A DNA stretch of 19,243 nt from an uncultured Collinsella sp. (GTDB taxonomy: Bacteria > Actinomycetota > Coriobacteriia > Coriobacteriales > Coriobacteriaceae), in NCBI GenBank assembly GCA_900550835.1, contig URTP01000020.1, forward strand, positions 1 to 19,243. Reading direction: 5' to 3'. Below the pieces are notes generated by a model. That model did no database searches and was not told the origin of the DNA. It saw only the letters and a program-made list of their open reading frames with translations. The position numbers and the translations under genes are program-made. Of the stretch, positions 1 through 7,255 are shown one piece after another (the stretch's first letter is position 1; every line of letters starts with the position of its first letter).

Positions 1-1
1 C

Positions 2-41
2 AAGGGCGCGACCAGAAGGTCGGCGCCCTTTCATTTCACGT
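2..41 (+). terminator. Intrinsic terminator of an upstream gene outside the window
   Basis: The arm AAGGGCGC-GACC pairs with GGTC-(G)-GCGCCCTT around an AGAA loop, giving about 12 bp with one bulged G. A T-rich stretch (TTTCATTTC) follows. The polarity suits a plus-strand gene ending just left of the window. The gene itself is not visible. Confidence 0.6.
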
Positions 42-70
42 CACCTTGCTCGCTTAGGGTCGTTTTCGCT

Positions 71-201
71 GACGTTGCCAAGACATTGGCGTCAACGAGC
101 TACTCATTGGGACAGTCTTTGCCGATTGGCCGGTTTGCTGGCCGGATGGGCAAGGACTGTCCCCAACTGCCGGCAGAAAAGGAACGTCCCTAACTGCCGG
201 C
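71..201. repeat. REP-like palindromic and direct repeat region
   Basis: Three repeat structures sit together in DNA with no gene. First is a small hairpin at 71-94 (GCCAA, GACA loop, TTGGC, flanked by TGAC/GTCA). Second is a larger palindrome whose arms at 109-123 and 149-163 match at 14 of 15 positions, with a GGCCGG-TTTG-CTGGCC core. Third is a direct repeat GTCCCyAACTGCCGGC at 159-174 and 186-201, 27 bp apart. This looks like a dispersed repetitive extragenic element of the kind moved by REP-associated transposases, but no transposase is in the window. The region lies between a terminator and the 3' end of the minus-strand carboxypeptidase gene and may also serve as that gene's 3' end. Confidence 0.5.
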
Positions 202-211
202 CTTCAAGGCC

Positions 212-1786
212 TTACAGCTGGTAGAGCGTGGTGAACTTGTCCTGCAGGTAGCTGCAGTAGTAGCGGGCGTCGAACGCCATGCCGCATGCGCCCTGGATGA
301 GCTCCGGCGCGTCCTTGGCGCGGCCCCACTGCCAAATGTGCTCGCCCAGCCAGGTACGGACGGGTGCCAGGTCGCCGCTTGCACAGGCACCGTTGAGGTC
401 GACGCCGTCGCGGCACATGGCCGGCACAAACATGGCATCGTAGGCGCTGCCCAGCGCGTACGTGGGAAAGTAACCAAACGAGCCGCCGCTCCAGTGCGTG
501 TCCTGCAGGCAGCCACGTGCGTCGTCGGGAACGGGAATGCCCAGGTACTCGTCCATAAAGCGATTCCAAAGCGCGGGGATGTCCTTGGCCGTGGCCTCGC
601 CGGCAAACAGCATGCGCTCAATCTGGTAGCGCACCATAATATGCAGCGGGTAGGTGAGCTCGTCGGCCTCGGTGCGGATCAGCGACGGCTGCGCAATGTT
701 CACGGCGCGGTAGAGCGTGTCCTCGTCCACGTCGCCGTAGGCCTCGGGCGCGTGACGGCGCAGCACCTGCAGCAGCGGTCCCATAAAGGCGCGGCTGCGG
801 CCCACGGTGTTCTCAAAGAAGCGGCTCTGGCTCTCGTGGATGCCCATGGAGGTGCCGCCCTCCAGGCACGTGCGCGCATAGGCGGGATTGACGCCTAGCT
901 CGTAGGCGGCGTGTCCCGCCTCGTGGATGATGCTGTAGACGTTGGAGATGCAGTCGTCCTCGTAGATGTGCGTTGCGATGCGCGCGTCGCCCACCGAGAA
1001 GCCCTCGCTAAACGGATGCTCGGTAAAGGCAAGCGTGGTGTCGTCCAAGTTCAGGCCGACGAGCTTCATAAGGTCGAAGCTCATGGCACGCTGGGCGGCC
1101 TCGGGCACGCGGGCGTGCAAAAAGTCGTCAGTCGGCTGCTGGCCGTGCTCGCCGATGGCGTGAACGAGCGGCACGACGGTGGCCTTGACCTCGTCGCAAA
1201 ACGCGTCGAAGCTCTTGGCGGAAAGGCCACGCTCGTACTGGTCGAGCCAAACATCGTATGGGTCGCGCTTGGGGTCCATGAGCTCGGCCTGATGCTTAAG
1301 TTGGGCGACGATTCTATCTACATAGGGTTCAAAGCTCGCCCAGTCATTGGCCGTCTTGGCCTTGTGCCACACGGCGTCGGCCTCGCAGGTGAGCCTGGTC
1401 CAGGCCTCGGCCTCCTCGGTGGGAATGGCGCTTGCCTCGCGCTGGTCGCGGCCGAGCACGCGGATCTCGTCGAGCAGCTGCGGGTCGTCTACATGTCCGC
1501 CCGCGACGGTCTCGCGTGCCATCGAGCGCACAAGCTCGACAGACTTTTTGCTGGTCAGGAGCTTGTGATGTTCACCGGCAAGGGTGCCCATGGCATCGGC
1601 GCGCGCTGCGGCGCCGTTGGCGGGGGCAATGGTCGCGCCGTCAAACTCGGCAATCTTGAGCAGGTACTCACGAGTCCACAGCTTGCCCTCGAGCTTACGG
1701 AATTTTTTGACAGCCTTATCGACATTCATGCCTTTGGGCGTCTTATCCGCTGCGGGCTTGGCCATCTTATCCTTGTTCTTTCCCAT
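212..1786 (-). CDS. M32-family (Taq-type) zinc metallocarboxypeptidase
   Basis: This 524-residue protein has the usual length of M32 carboxypeptidases, cytoplasmic zinc enzymes that remove C-terminal residues from peptides. Diagnostic motifs appear in family order: HPF at 257-259, DARIATHIYEDD at 267-278, the zinc site HEAGH at 288-292, HESQSRFFEN at 317-326, and IRTEADELTY further on. H288, H292 and E318 are the expected zinc ligands, and the 26-residue gap from H292 to E318 equals that in the Pyrococcus furiosus enzyme. No signal peptide is seen; the N-terminus is lysine-rich (MGKNKDKMAK). The start is supported by an AAGGA ribosome-binding site 5-10 nt upstream on the minus strand. The gene stands alone and diverges from the pheST leader, so the two promoters must share about 130 bp. 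A role in peptide turnover is inferred from the family. Confidence 0.93.
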   Translation of the reverse strand: MGKNKDKMAKPAADKTPKGMNVDKAVKKFRKLEGKLWTREYLLKIAEFDGATIAPANGAAARADAMGTLAGEHHKLLTSKKSVELVRSMARETVAGGHVDDPQLLDEIRVLGRDQREASAIPTEEAEAWTRLTCEADAVWHKAKTANDWASFEPYVDRIVAQLKHQAELMDPKRDPYDVWLDQYERGLSAKSFDAFCDEVKATVVPLVHAIGEHGQQPTDDFLHARVPEAAQRAMSFDLMKLVGLNLDDTTLAFTEHPFSEGFSVGDARIATHIYEDDCISNVYSIIHEAGHAAYELGVNPAYARTCLEGGTSMGIHESQSRFFENTVGRSRAFMGPLLQVLRRHAPEAYGDVDEDTLYRAVNIAQPSLIRTEADELTYPLHIMVRYQIERMLFAGEATAKDIPALWNRFMDEYLGIPVPDDARGCLQDTHWSGGSFGYFPTYALGSAYDAMFVPAMCRDGVDLNGACASGDLAPVRTWLGEHIWQWGRAKDAPELIQGACGMAFDARYYCSYLQDKFTTLYQL

Positions 1787-1919
1787 ACCTATATCCTTGA
1801 TCTCGCAGACCGGACGCCACGGGTGGGCGTACGGCCAGTTTGCACAGCTACCTGCCTTGTACCCAGTGCGAACAAAACGGAACGCGGCGATATGCTCGCA
1901 GAATGTGTTATCCTATAGC

Positions 1920-2205
1920 CCAATGCGTTGACGGAGAGGGTTTTGCCCGCCGTGTCGCCGGCAAGAGAGGGAAGGTCATGGGCTGCAAGCCTTCCTGCGG
2001 TGACAAGGGCCAAACGTTCACTCCCGAGCAGCGACCTCAACGGGCACGCGGCCAGCGGCGGCGAAGCCCCAGTAGGGAAGCCGTGAGCCTCGCGACAAGG
2101 GGCACAGAGTGGGCGCGGCGGGCCAGACATCCGCCGGGTCAAACAAGGTGGTACCGCGGAATTCAACCGTCCTTGGGCAATGCACATGCCCGAGGACGGT
2201 TTTTT
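1920..2205 (+). promoter_or_regulatory. T-box leader (tRNA-Phe sensing) of pheST
   Basis: The highly conserved T-box core AAGGTGGTACCGCGGA lies at 2145-2160. It is followed by a sequence (CCGTCCTT, from 2167) that can pair either with the AAGG of the core to form the antiterminator or into the downstream terminator. The bulge TGGT would pair with the 3' NCCA end of an uncharged tRNA whose discriminator base is A, as tRNA-Phe has. Upstream, GGAAGG...CCTTCC (about 1970-1996) forms a plausible distal stem I. A TTC triplet followed by A at 2017-2019 is a plausible Phe specifier, on the 3' side as expected. A weak -10 (TATCCT, 1909-1914) would place the transcript start near 1920. The T-box call is secure; stem I, the specifier and the 5' end are inference. 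Confidence 0.9.
2167..2205 (+). terminator. Attenuator terminator of the pheST T-box
   Basis: A 13-bp stem (2167-2179 with 2187-2199, one G-U pair) with a 7-nt loop is followed by six T residues. It sits directly after the T-box core and about 85 bp before pheS. By T-box logic it forms when tRNA-Phe is charged and is prevented when uncharged tRNA binds. Confidence 0.92.
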
Positions 2206-2290
2206 GTTACCGAACCGGGCCGCACATCCGCAGCTCCGGGTGGCTCCAGCCGCCGCGGCAAGTGGATGCGCGAGAGACGAAAGGGAAGAC

Positions 2291-3367
2291 ATGAGTCTGA
2301 TTGATGATCTGGTCAAACTCGAGGAAGAGGCCAAGGAGCTCGTCGCAGGCGCCGACGACGCCGCCAAGCTCGAGGCTGCGCGCGTTGAGCTGCTCGGCCG
2401 CAAGGGCCGCATCACCGGCCTGATGCGCATGATGGGCAAACTCGCCCCCGAGGATCGTCCCGTGATGGGCAAGCGAGCCAACGAGATGCGCCAGCTGATT
2501 GAGGGCATGCTCGACGAGCGCAACACCGAGATGAAGGCCGCCGCCCTCAAGCGCGCACTGGAGCACGACGCCGTCGACATCACGCTGCCGGGCATCCGTC
2601 CGCAGATCGGCCACCAGCACCTGATCAAGCAGATTATCGAGGAGGCCGAGGACATCTTCTGCGGCATCGGCTACACCGTCGAGTCCGGCCCCATGGTCGA
2701 CACCTCCTACTACAACTTCACCGCGCTCAACGCCCCCATGGATCACCCGAGCCGCTCGGCCCGCGATACCTTCTACGTGGTCGACAACAATCCCGGCAGC
2801 GTCGCGCACCCCGAGGCTCACGCCCACGGCGAGTCCGACGTGCTGCTGCGCACCCAGACCTCGGGCGTGCAGATCCACACCATGGAGTCACAGAAGCCGC
2901 CCATCTACATGATCTGTCCGGGCACCGTCTACCGTCCCGATACGGCCGACGCTTGCCACCTGCCGCAGTTCAACCAGATCGAGGGCCTGGTCGTCGACGA
3001 GGGTATCACCTTCGGCGACCTGAAGGGCACGCTCGACTACTTTGTTAAGTGCATGTTTGGCGAGGATCGCAAGACGCGTTACCGCCCGCACTTCTTCCCC
3101 TTCACCGAGCCCAGCTGCGAGGTGGACGTGAGCTGCCACGTCTGCGGCGGCAAGGGCTGCAACTTCTGCAAGCACAGCGGCTGGATCGAGATCCTGGGCT
3201 GCGGCATGGTCGACCCCAACGTTCTTATCAACTGCGGCATCGACCCCGAGAAGTATACCGGCTTCGCCTTTGGCATTGGCGCCGAGCGCGTCGCGGCCCT
3301 GCGCTATGACCTGCCCGACCTCAGAACGCTCATGACAGGCGATATGCGTTTCTTGAATCAGTTCTAG
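2291..3367 (+). CDS. pheS: Phenylalanyl-tRNA synthetase alpha subunit
   Basis: The 358-residue alpha subunit of the class II (alpha-beta)2 synthetase supplies the catalytic core that activates phenylalanine and charges tRNA-Phe. The first 90 or so residues are a charged helical coiled-coil arm that binds tRNA. The catalytic fold follows, with GHQHLIKQI, the motif DHPSRSARDTFYV, LLRTQTSGVQ, FNQIEGLVVDEG, and finally FPFTEPSCEVDV and GFAFGIGAERVAALRY, the motif 3 region. A Cys-rich insert (CHVCGGKGCNFC) seen in many Gram-positive PheS proteins is present. The frame is open back to 2180, but that stretch is the T-box terminator. The ATG at 2291, with AAAGGG 5 nt upstream and the normal PheS N-terminus, is therefore the start. 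Expression is probably controlled by the T-box, with pheT downstream in the same unit. Confidence 0.97.
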   Translation: MSLIDDLVKLEEEAKELVAGADDAAKLEAARVELLGRKGRITGLMRMMGKLAPEDRPVMGKRANEMRQLIEGMLDERNTEMKAAALKRALEHDAVDITLPGIRPQIGHQHLIKQIIEEAEDIFCGIGYTVESGPMVDTSYYNFTALNAPMDHPSRSARDTFYVVDNNPGSVAHPEAHAHGESDVLLRTQTSGVQIHTMESQKPPIYMICPGTVYRPDTADACHLPQFNQIEGLVVDEGITFGDLKGTLDYFVKCMFGEDRKTRYRPHFFPFTEPSCEVDVSCHVCGGKGCNFCKHSGWIEILGCGMVDPNVLINCGIDPEKYTGFAFGIGAERVAALRYDLPDLRTLMTGDMRFLNQF

Positions 3368-3375
3368 GCTGCGGC

Positions 3376-3468
3376 TTGCCCAAGCACGGCACCTCGGCGC
3401 TCATTCGTCGCTTGCGTACCAAAGTACGCGGCACTCCTCTTTCGGGCCGATCTGCCGCACTTGGACAA
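3376..3468. repeat. Large imperfect palindrome between pheS and pheT
   Basis: Outer arms TTGCCCAAGCACGGCA (3376-3391) and TGCCGCACTTGGACAA (3453-3468) match at 13 of 16 positions. The three differences still allow a G-U or A-C pair in one strand's RNA. The centre is a perfect hairpin, GCGTAC-CAAA-GTACGC (3414-3429). No T-run follows, so it is not a standard terminator. It nearly fills the 184-bp gap between two genes whose products are needed in equal amounts. It could be a REP-type repeat or an RNA element affecting processing or the pheS:pheT ratio. Confidence 0.55.
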
Positions 3469-3551
3469 CCCTCGCTTTGTAAGGAATGTTCACAAAGTTG
3501 AAGTTTCCACCTGCATCTCTTCGCAGGCTTTCAGTATGAAAGGAGAGCTAG

Positions 3552-6005
3552 ATGCGTGTTTCTTACGACTGGCTCAAGACCATGATCGATATTCCGGAGG
3601 ATCCCAAGACCCTTTCGGACGAATATATCCGTACCGGCACCGAGGTCGAGGCGATTGACACCGTGGGAGAATCCTTCGACCACGTGGTGACCTCCAAGGT
3701 GCTCACCAAGACCCCTCACCCCGATAGCGACCATATGTATGTGTGCTCGGTCGACGTGGGTGACAAGAACCTCGACGCCGACGGCAATCCCGCTCCGCTG
3801 CAGATCGTCTGCGGCGCGCAGAACTTCGAGGCCGGCGACCACATCGTCACGGCCATGATCGGCGCAGTTCTGCCCGGCGACGTCAAGATCAAGAAGAGCA
3901 AGCTTCGCGGCGTCGTGTCCATGGGCATGAACTGCTCCGCACGCGAGCTCGGCCTGGGCGGCGACCACTCTGGCATTATGATCCTGCCCGAGGATACGCC
4001 CTGCGGCATGCCGTTTGCCGAGTACGTGGGCTCGAGTGATACTGTGCTTGACTGCGAGATCACGCCCAACCGTCCCGATTGCCTGTCCATGATCGGCATG
4101 GCCCGCGAGACCGGCGCCATTTTCGATCGCGATTTCCACGTTGAGCTGCCCGCCATCAAGGCGGAGACTGGCCGCGCGACCGACGACGAGCTTTCCGTCG
4201 AGATTGCCGACGAGGGCCTGTGCGACCGCTATGTCGCCCGCATCGTGCGCAACGTGAAGGTCGGCCCGTCGCCCGACTGGATGGTCAAGCGCCTTAACGC
4301 CCTGGGCGTGCGTCCGCACAACAACATCGTCGACATCACCAACTACGTGATGATGCTCACCGGTCAGCCGCTGCACGCCTTTGACCTGGACACCTTTGCC
4401 GAGCGCGATGGCCACCGTCGCGTGGTGGTTCGCGCCGCCCAGCAGGATGAGAAATTCACGACGCTCGATGGCGAAGAGCGCGTGCTCGACGCCGGCATGG
4501 GCCTTATCACCGACGGCGAGCGCCCCGTGGCGTTGGCCGGCGTTATGGGCGGCATGGATTCCGAGATCGAGGACGACACCGTCGACGTGATGGTCGAGAG
4601 CGCTTGCTTCAATGCCGGTCGCACCTCGCACACCAGCCGCGACCTGTCGCTGATCTCCGACGCCTCCATTCGCTTTGAGCGCCAGGTTGACGAGACTGGC
4701 TGCGTGGACGTCGCCAATGTGACGTGCGCGCTTATCGAGGAGATCGCCGGCGGCGAGGTCGCCCCCGGCTATGTGGACGTGTTCCCCGCGCCCAAGACCA
4801 TCGACAGCATTAGGCTGCGCCTGGCCCGCGTGCATGCCATCTGCGGTGCCGACATCGAGCCCGACTTTATCGAGCGTTCGCTCACCCGTCTGGGCTGCAC
4901 CGTCGAGCGCGACGGCGAGGACTTCATGGTCACGCCGCCGAGCTTCCGTCCCGACCTGCCGCGTGAGATCGACCTGATCGAGGAGGTCCTGCGCCTGTGG
5001 GGCATGGGCCGCGTGACGGCGACCATCCCGGCTGCCAAGAACCACATCGGCGGCCTGACCCGCGAGCAGAAGCTCACCCGCAAGGTCGGCGAGATCCTGC
5101 GCGCCTGTGGCCTCAACGAGACCACGACCTTTGGCTTTGCCGCCCCGGGCGACCTGGAGAAGATCGGTATGTCCACCGAGGGCCGCGGCTGCCCCGTGGT
5201 TCTCATGAACCCGCTGGTGGCCGAGCAGACCGAGATGCGCCGCTCGCTGCTGCCGGGTCTGCTGCAGTCTGTGGCCTACAACGAGGCCCACGGCACGCCT
5301 AACGTGCATCTGTACGAGGTCGGCAGCCTGTTCCACGGTCGCGAGAACGCCAGCCTGCCCAAGGAGACCAAGTCCGTGGCGGGTGTGCTCTCGGGTCAGT
5401 GGAGCGAGCAGTCTTGGAACATGAAGTACCGCAAGCTGCGTTTCTTCTTTGGCAAGGGCATTGTCGAGGAGCTGCTCGCCCAGCTGCGCATCGAGAAGGT
5501 TCGCTTCCGTCCCGTCGAGGGCGAGGGCTACGCTTTCTTGCAGCCGGGCCGTGCCGCCGAGGTTCTGTCTGGCGGCACCGTGCTGGGCTGGGTCGGCGAG
5601 ATCCATCCCGAGGCGCGCGAGGCGATGGGCATCGATGAGGTCGTCGTTGCCTTTGAGCTCGATCTGGACAAGCTGATCAAGGGCGCTCGCAATCAGGAGA
5701 ACTACCGTGAGTTCTCTCAGTACCCTGCCGTTGAGCACGACCTTGCTATCGTGGTCGACAACGCTGTGACCTGCGAGGATCTTGAGCGCCGTATTACCAG
5801 CGCCGGCGGCAAACTGCTCGAGGGCGTGCGTCTGTTCGACGTCTACCGCGATCCCATCCGCATCGGAGCGGGCAAGAAGTCCATGGCCTTTGCGCTTACG
5901 TATCGCTCCGACGATCACACGCTTACCAGCGAAGAGGTCGAGAAGGCGCACCAGAAGATCGTCACCAAGGTGTGCAAGGGCGTAAACGGCGAGGTCCGCG
6001 GCTAG
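3552..6005 (+). CDS. pheT: Phenylalanyl-tRNA synthetase beta subunit
   Basis: The 817-residue beta subunit has the expected bacterial length. The order of parts is: N-terminal MRVSYDWLKTMI segment; an EMAPII-like OB-fold tRNA-binding domain at about 40-150 (TPHPDSDHMYVC, IVCGAQNFEAGD, RGVVSMGMNCSARELGL); a B3/B4 editing domain at about 210-385 that clears mischarged Tyr-tRNA-Phe; a B5 domain at about 400-475; a catalytic-like core; and a C-terminal ferredoxin-fold anticodon-binding domain at about 720-817 (FSQYPAVEHDLAIVVD to the end). The start has a strong AAAGGAGAG ribosome-binding site at 3539-3547. It pairs with PheS to form the heterotetramer and is presumably co-transcribed with it despite the 184-bp gap and palindrome. 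A perfect terminator follows it. Confidence 0.97.
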   Translation: MRVSYDWLKTMIDIPEDPKTLSDEYIRTGTEVEAIDTVGESFDHVVTSKVLTKTPHPDSDHMYVCSVDVGDKNLDADGNPAPLQIVCGAQNFEAGDHIVTAMIGAVLPGDVKIKKSKLRGVVSMGMNCSARELGLGGDHSGIMILPEDTPCGMPFAEYVGSSDTVLDCEITPNRPDCLSMIGMARETGAIFDRDFHVELPAIKAETGRATDDELSVEIADEGLCDRYVARIVRNVKVGPSPDWMVKRLNALGVRPHNNIVDITNYVMMLTGQPLHAFDLDTFAERDGHRRVVVRAAQQDEKFTTLDGEERVLDAGMGLITDGERPVALAGVMGGMDSEIEDDTVDVMVESACFNAGRTSHTSRDLSLISDASIRFERQVDETGCVDVANVTCALIEEIAGGEVAPGYVDVFPAPKTIDSIRLRLARVHAICGADIEPDFIERSLTRLGCTVERDGEDFMVTPPSFRPDLPREIDLIEEVLRLWGMGRVTATIPAAKNHIGGLTREQKLTRKVGEILRACGLNETTTFGFAAPGDLEKIGMSTEGRGCPVVLMNPLVAEQTEMRRSLLPGLLQSVAYNEAHGTPNVHLYEVGSLFHGRENASLPKETKSVAGVLSGQWSEQSWNMKYRKLRFFFGKGIVEELLAQLRIEKVRFRPVEGEGYAFLQPGRAAEVLSGGTVLGWVGEIHPEAREAMGIDEVVVAFELDLDKLIKGARNQENYREFSQYPAVEHDLAIVVDNAVTCEDLERRITSAGGKLLEGVRLFDVYRDPIRIGAGKKSMAFALTYRSDDHTLTSEEVEKAHQKIVTKVCKGVNGEVRG

Positions 6006-6035
6006 GATCGCTTGCGTCTGTGACGAATGTATTGC

Positions 6036-6073
6036 AAAACGGCGCACTGCTTTGTTGGCAGTGCGCCGTTTGC
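6036..6073 (+). terminator. Terminator after pheT
   Basis: A perfect 14-bp stem, AAACGGCGCACTGC (6037-6050) with GCAGTGCGCCGTTT (6058-6071), has a TTTGTTG loop. The T residues lie in the 3' arm rather than after it. It starts about 30 nt after the pheT stop. Its 3' half appears to double as part of the promoter of the next operon. Confidence 0.75.
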
Positions 6074-6079
6074 TATGAT
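6052..6079 (+). promoter_or_regulatory. Predicted sigma-A promoter of the cbiMQO operon
   Basis: The -10 box TATGAT (6074-6079) is preceded by TGC, making an extended -10. A -35-like TTGTTG (6052-6057) lies 16 bp upstream inside the pheT terminator loop. Transcription would start near 6086, just before the palindromic operator at 6090-6117. Confidence 0.5.
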
Positions 6080-6089
6080 AGCCGGCGGC

Positions 6090-6117
6090 GTGTTACGAAC
6101 CTGGCAATACGTAACAC
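6090..6117. promoter_or_regulatory. NikR-type operator palindrome, GTGTTAC-N14-GTAACAC
   Basis: The perfect inverted repeat GTGTTACG (6090-6097) and CGTAACAC (6110-6117) is the only strong palindrome between the promoter and cbiM. Written as 7-mers it is GTGTTAC-N14-GTAACAC. This equals the consensus I recall for Geobacter-type NikR, the nickel-sensing ribbon-helix-helix repressor (GTGTTAC, 13-14 nt gap, GTAACAC). It overlaps or directly follows the predicted transcription start, a position suited to repression when nickel is plentiful. No nikR gene is in the window. A CTGGCAA direct repeat (6101-6107, 6117-6123) also overlaps it. Confidence 0.65.
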
Positions 6118-6172
6118 TGGCAAGGTGATTCAAACGGCGCTGCGATCGCGTGCCGACAACCGGGAGGCGTAT

Positions 6173-7255
6173 ATGCACATTCCAGATAATTATCTGTCCC
6201 CGCAGACCGATGCCGTCATGGCGGTTGCGATGGTGCCCGTTTGGGTCCACTGCATCAAGAAGGTGCGCGCCACGCTCGATCGCGAGCACATGGCTTTTCT
6301 GGGCATCTGCGCCGCATTCTCCTTCTTGCTCATGATGTTTAACGTTCCGCTGCCCGGCGGCACCACAGGCCACGCCGTCGGCGGCGCACTCATCGCGCTG
6401 CTGCTGGGCCCCGAGGCCGCGGCTATCGCTGTCTCGGTCGCGCTGGCGCTGCAGGCGCTGCTGTTTGGCGACGGCGGCGTTCTGTCGTTTGGCGCCAACT
6501 GCTTTAACATGGCCTTTGTGCTGCCGTTTGTCGCTGCTATCGTGTTCCGTGCGCTCAACAGCCGTCTGCACGACAAGAGCTGGGGCACCTCAGTTTCTGC
6601 CATCGTGAGCGGTTGGGTCGGCCTGTGCCTGGCGGCCCTGTGCGCGGCAATCGAGTTTGGTATTCAGCCGATGCTCTTTACCAACGCTTCGGGCGCACCG
6701 CTGTACTGCCCCTTCCCGCTGTCCGTGGCTATTCCGGCCATGTTGATCCCGCATATGCTGGTTGCCGGCGTGATCGAGGGCGTGGCGACGGCCGCCATCT
6801 ACGGCTTCATTAAGAAGACGGCGCCGAGCATTATCGTCGGCCCCGAAGCCGCCGATGGCCAGCTTGCCGCCGATGGTACCGCCAAGAAGACTTCCCTGAT
6901 TCCCACGCTCATTCTGGTCGCCGTGCTTGTCGTGGCCACGCCGCTGGGCCTGTTGGCCACAGGTGACGCATGGGGCGAGTGGGACGCCGAGGGCGCCGCG
7001 ACCGCCGTTCAGGAGGCTGGCGACGACAGCCTGCAGGCTTCGGTCGGCCTCGATACCCCGACCTTTGCCGATGCCCTGCCCACGGGCGATTATCTGCAGG
7101 CCTATTCCGAGGAGCAAGGCCTTGGCTTTGCCGGCCAGGCCGCGATGTATATTCTTTCGGGCGTGATTGGCGTGGCGGTGCTCACCATCGCGTTCCGACT
7201 GGTTTCGCTGACGGTTAAGGAAAGCGGTGCTCATGGCAATAGCCGAGCTGCCTAG
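6173..7255 (+). CDS. cbiM: ECF Ni/Co transporter substrate-binding protein CbiM/NikM with fused PDGLE-type tail
   Basis: This 360-residue membrane protein is the metal-binding S component of an energy-coupling factor importer for Co2+ or Ni2+. The start is fixed by the family N-terminus MHIPDNYLSP, whose Met1-His2 end helps chelate the metal, and by GGGAGG at 6163-6168. The frame is open further upstream, but that part holds the pheT terminator and the operator. Several hydrophobic helices follow (AFLGICAAFSFLLMMF, GGALIALLLGPEAAAIAV, AFVLPFVAAIVF, and others), with conserved GGTTGHAVGGAL and FGANCFNM. After about residue 240 a second part (PLGLLATGDAWGEW, a long extracytoplasmic stretch, then a last helix) looks like the PDGLE/CbiN-NikN component. 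This explains why no separate cbiN gene is seen. The operator upstream favours nickel, but sequence alone does not settle Ni versus Co. Confidence 0.9.
   Translation: MHIPDNYLSPQTDAVMAVAMVPVWVHCIKKVRATLDREHMAFLGICAAFSFLLMMFNVPLPGGTTGHAVGGALIALLLGPEAAAIAVSVALALQALLFGDGGVLSFGANCFNMAFVLPFVAAIVFRALNSRLHDKSWGTSVSAIVSGWVGLCLAALCAAIEFGIQPMLFTNASGAPLYCPFPLSVAIPAMLIPHMLVAGVIEGVATAAIYGFIKKTAPSIIVGPEAADGQLAADGTAKKTSLIPTLILVAVLVVATPLGLLATGDAWGEWDAEGAATAVQEAGDDSLQASVGLDTPTFADALPTGDYLQAYSEEQGLGFAGQAAMYILSGVIGVAVLTIAFRLVSLTVKESGAHGNSRAA

Noticed and set aside
2180..2290. N-terminal extension of pheS
   Set aside because: The added 37 codons start inside the attenuator terminator and match no part of PheS.
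3531..6047. 838-codon open frame opposite pheT, and a similar 767-codon one opposite the ATPase gene (13153-15456)
   Set aside because: Both are low-complexity, Ala/Gly/His/Asp/Leu-rich mirror frames of clearly identified genes with no recognisable domain.
6072..6172. Cobalamin or NiCo riboswitch upstream of cbiM
   Set aside because: The region between promoter and start is only about 90 nt, lacks a recognisable B12 box, and its main structure is a DNA palindrome matching a NikR site. I could not match the NiCo riboswitch consensus from memory.
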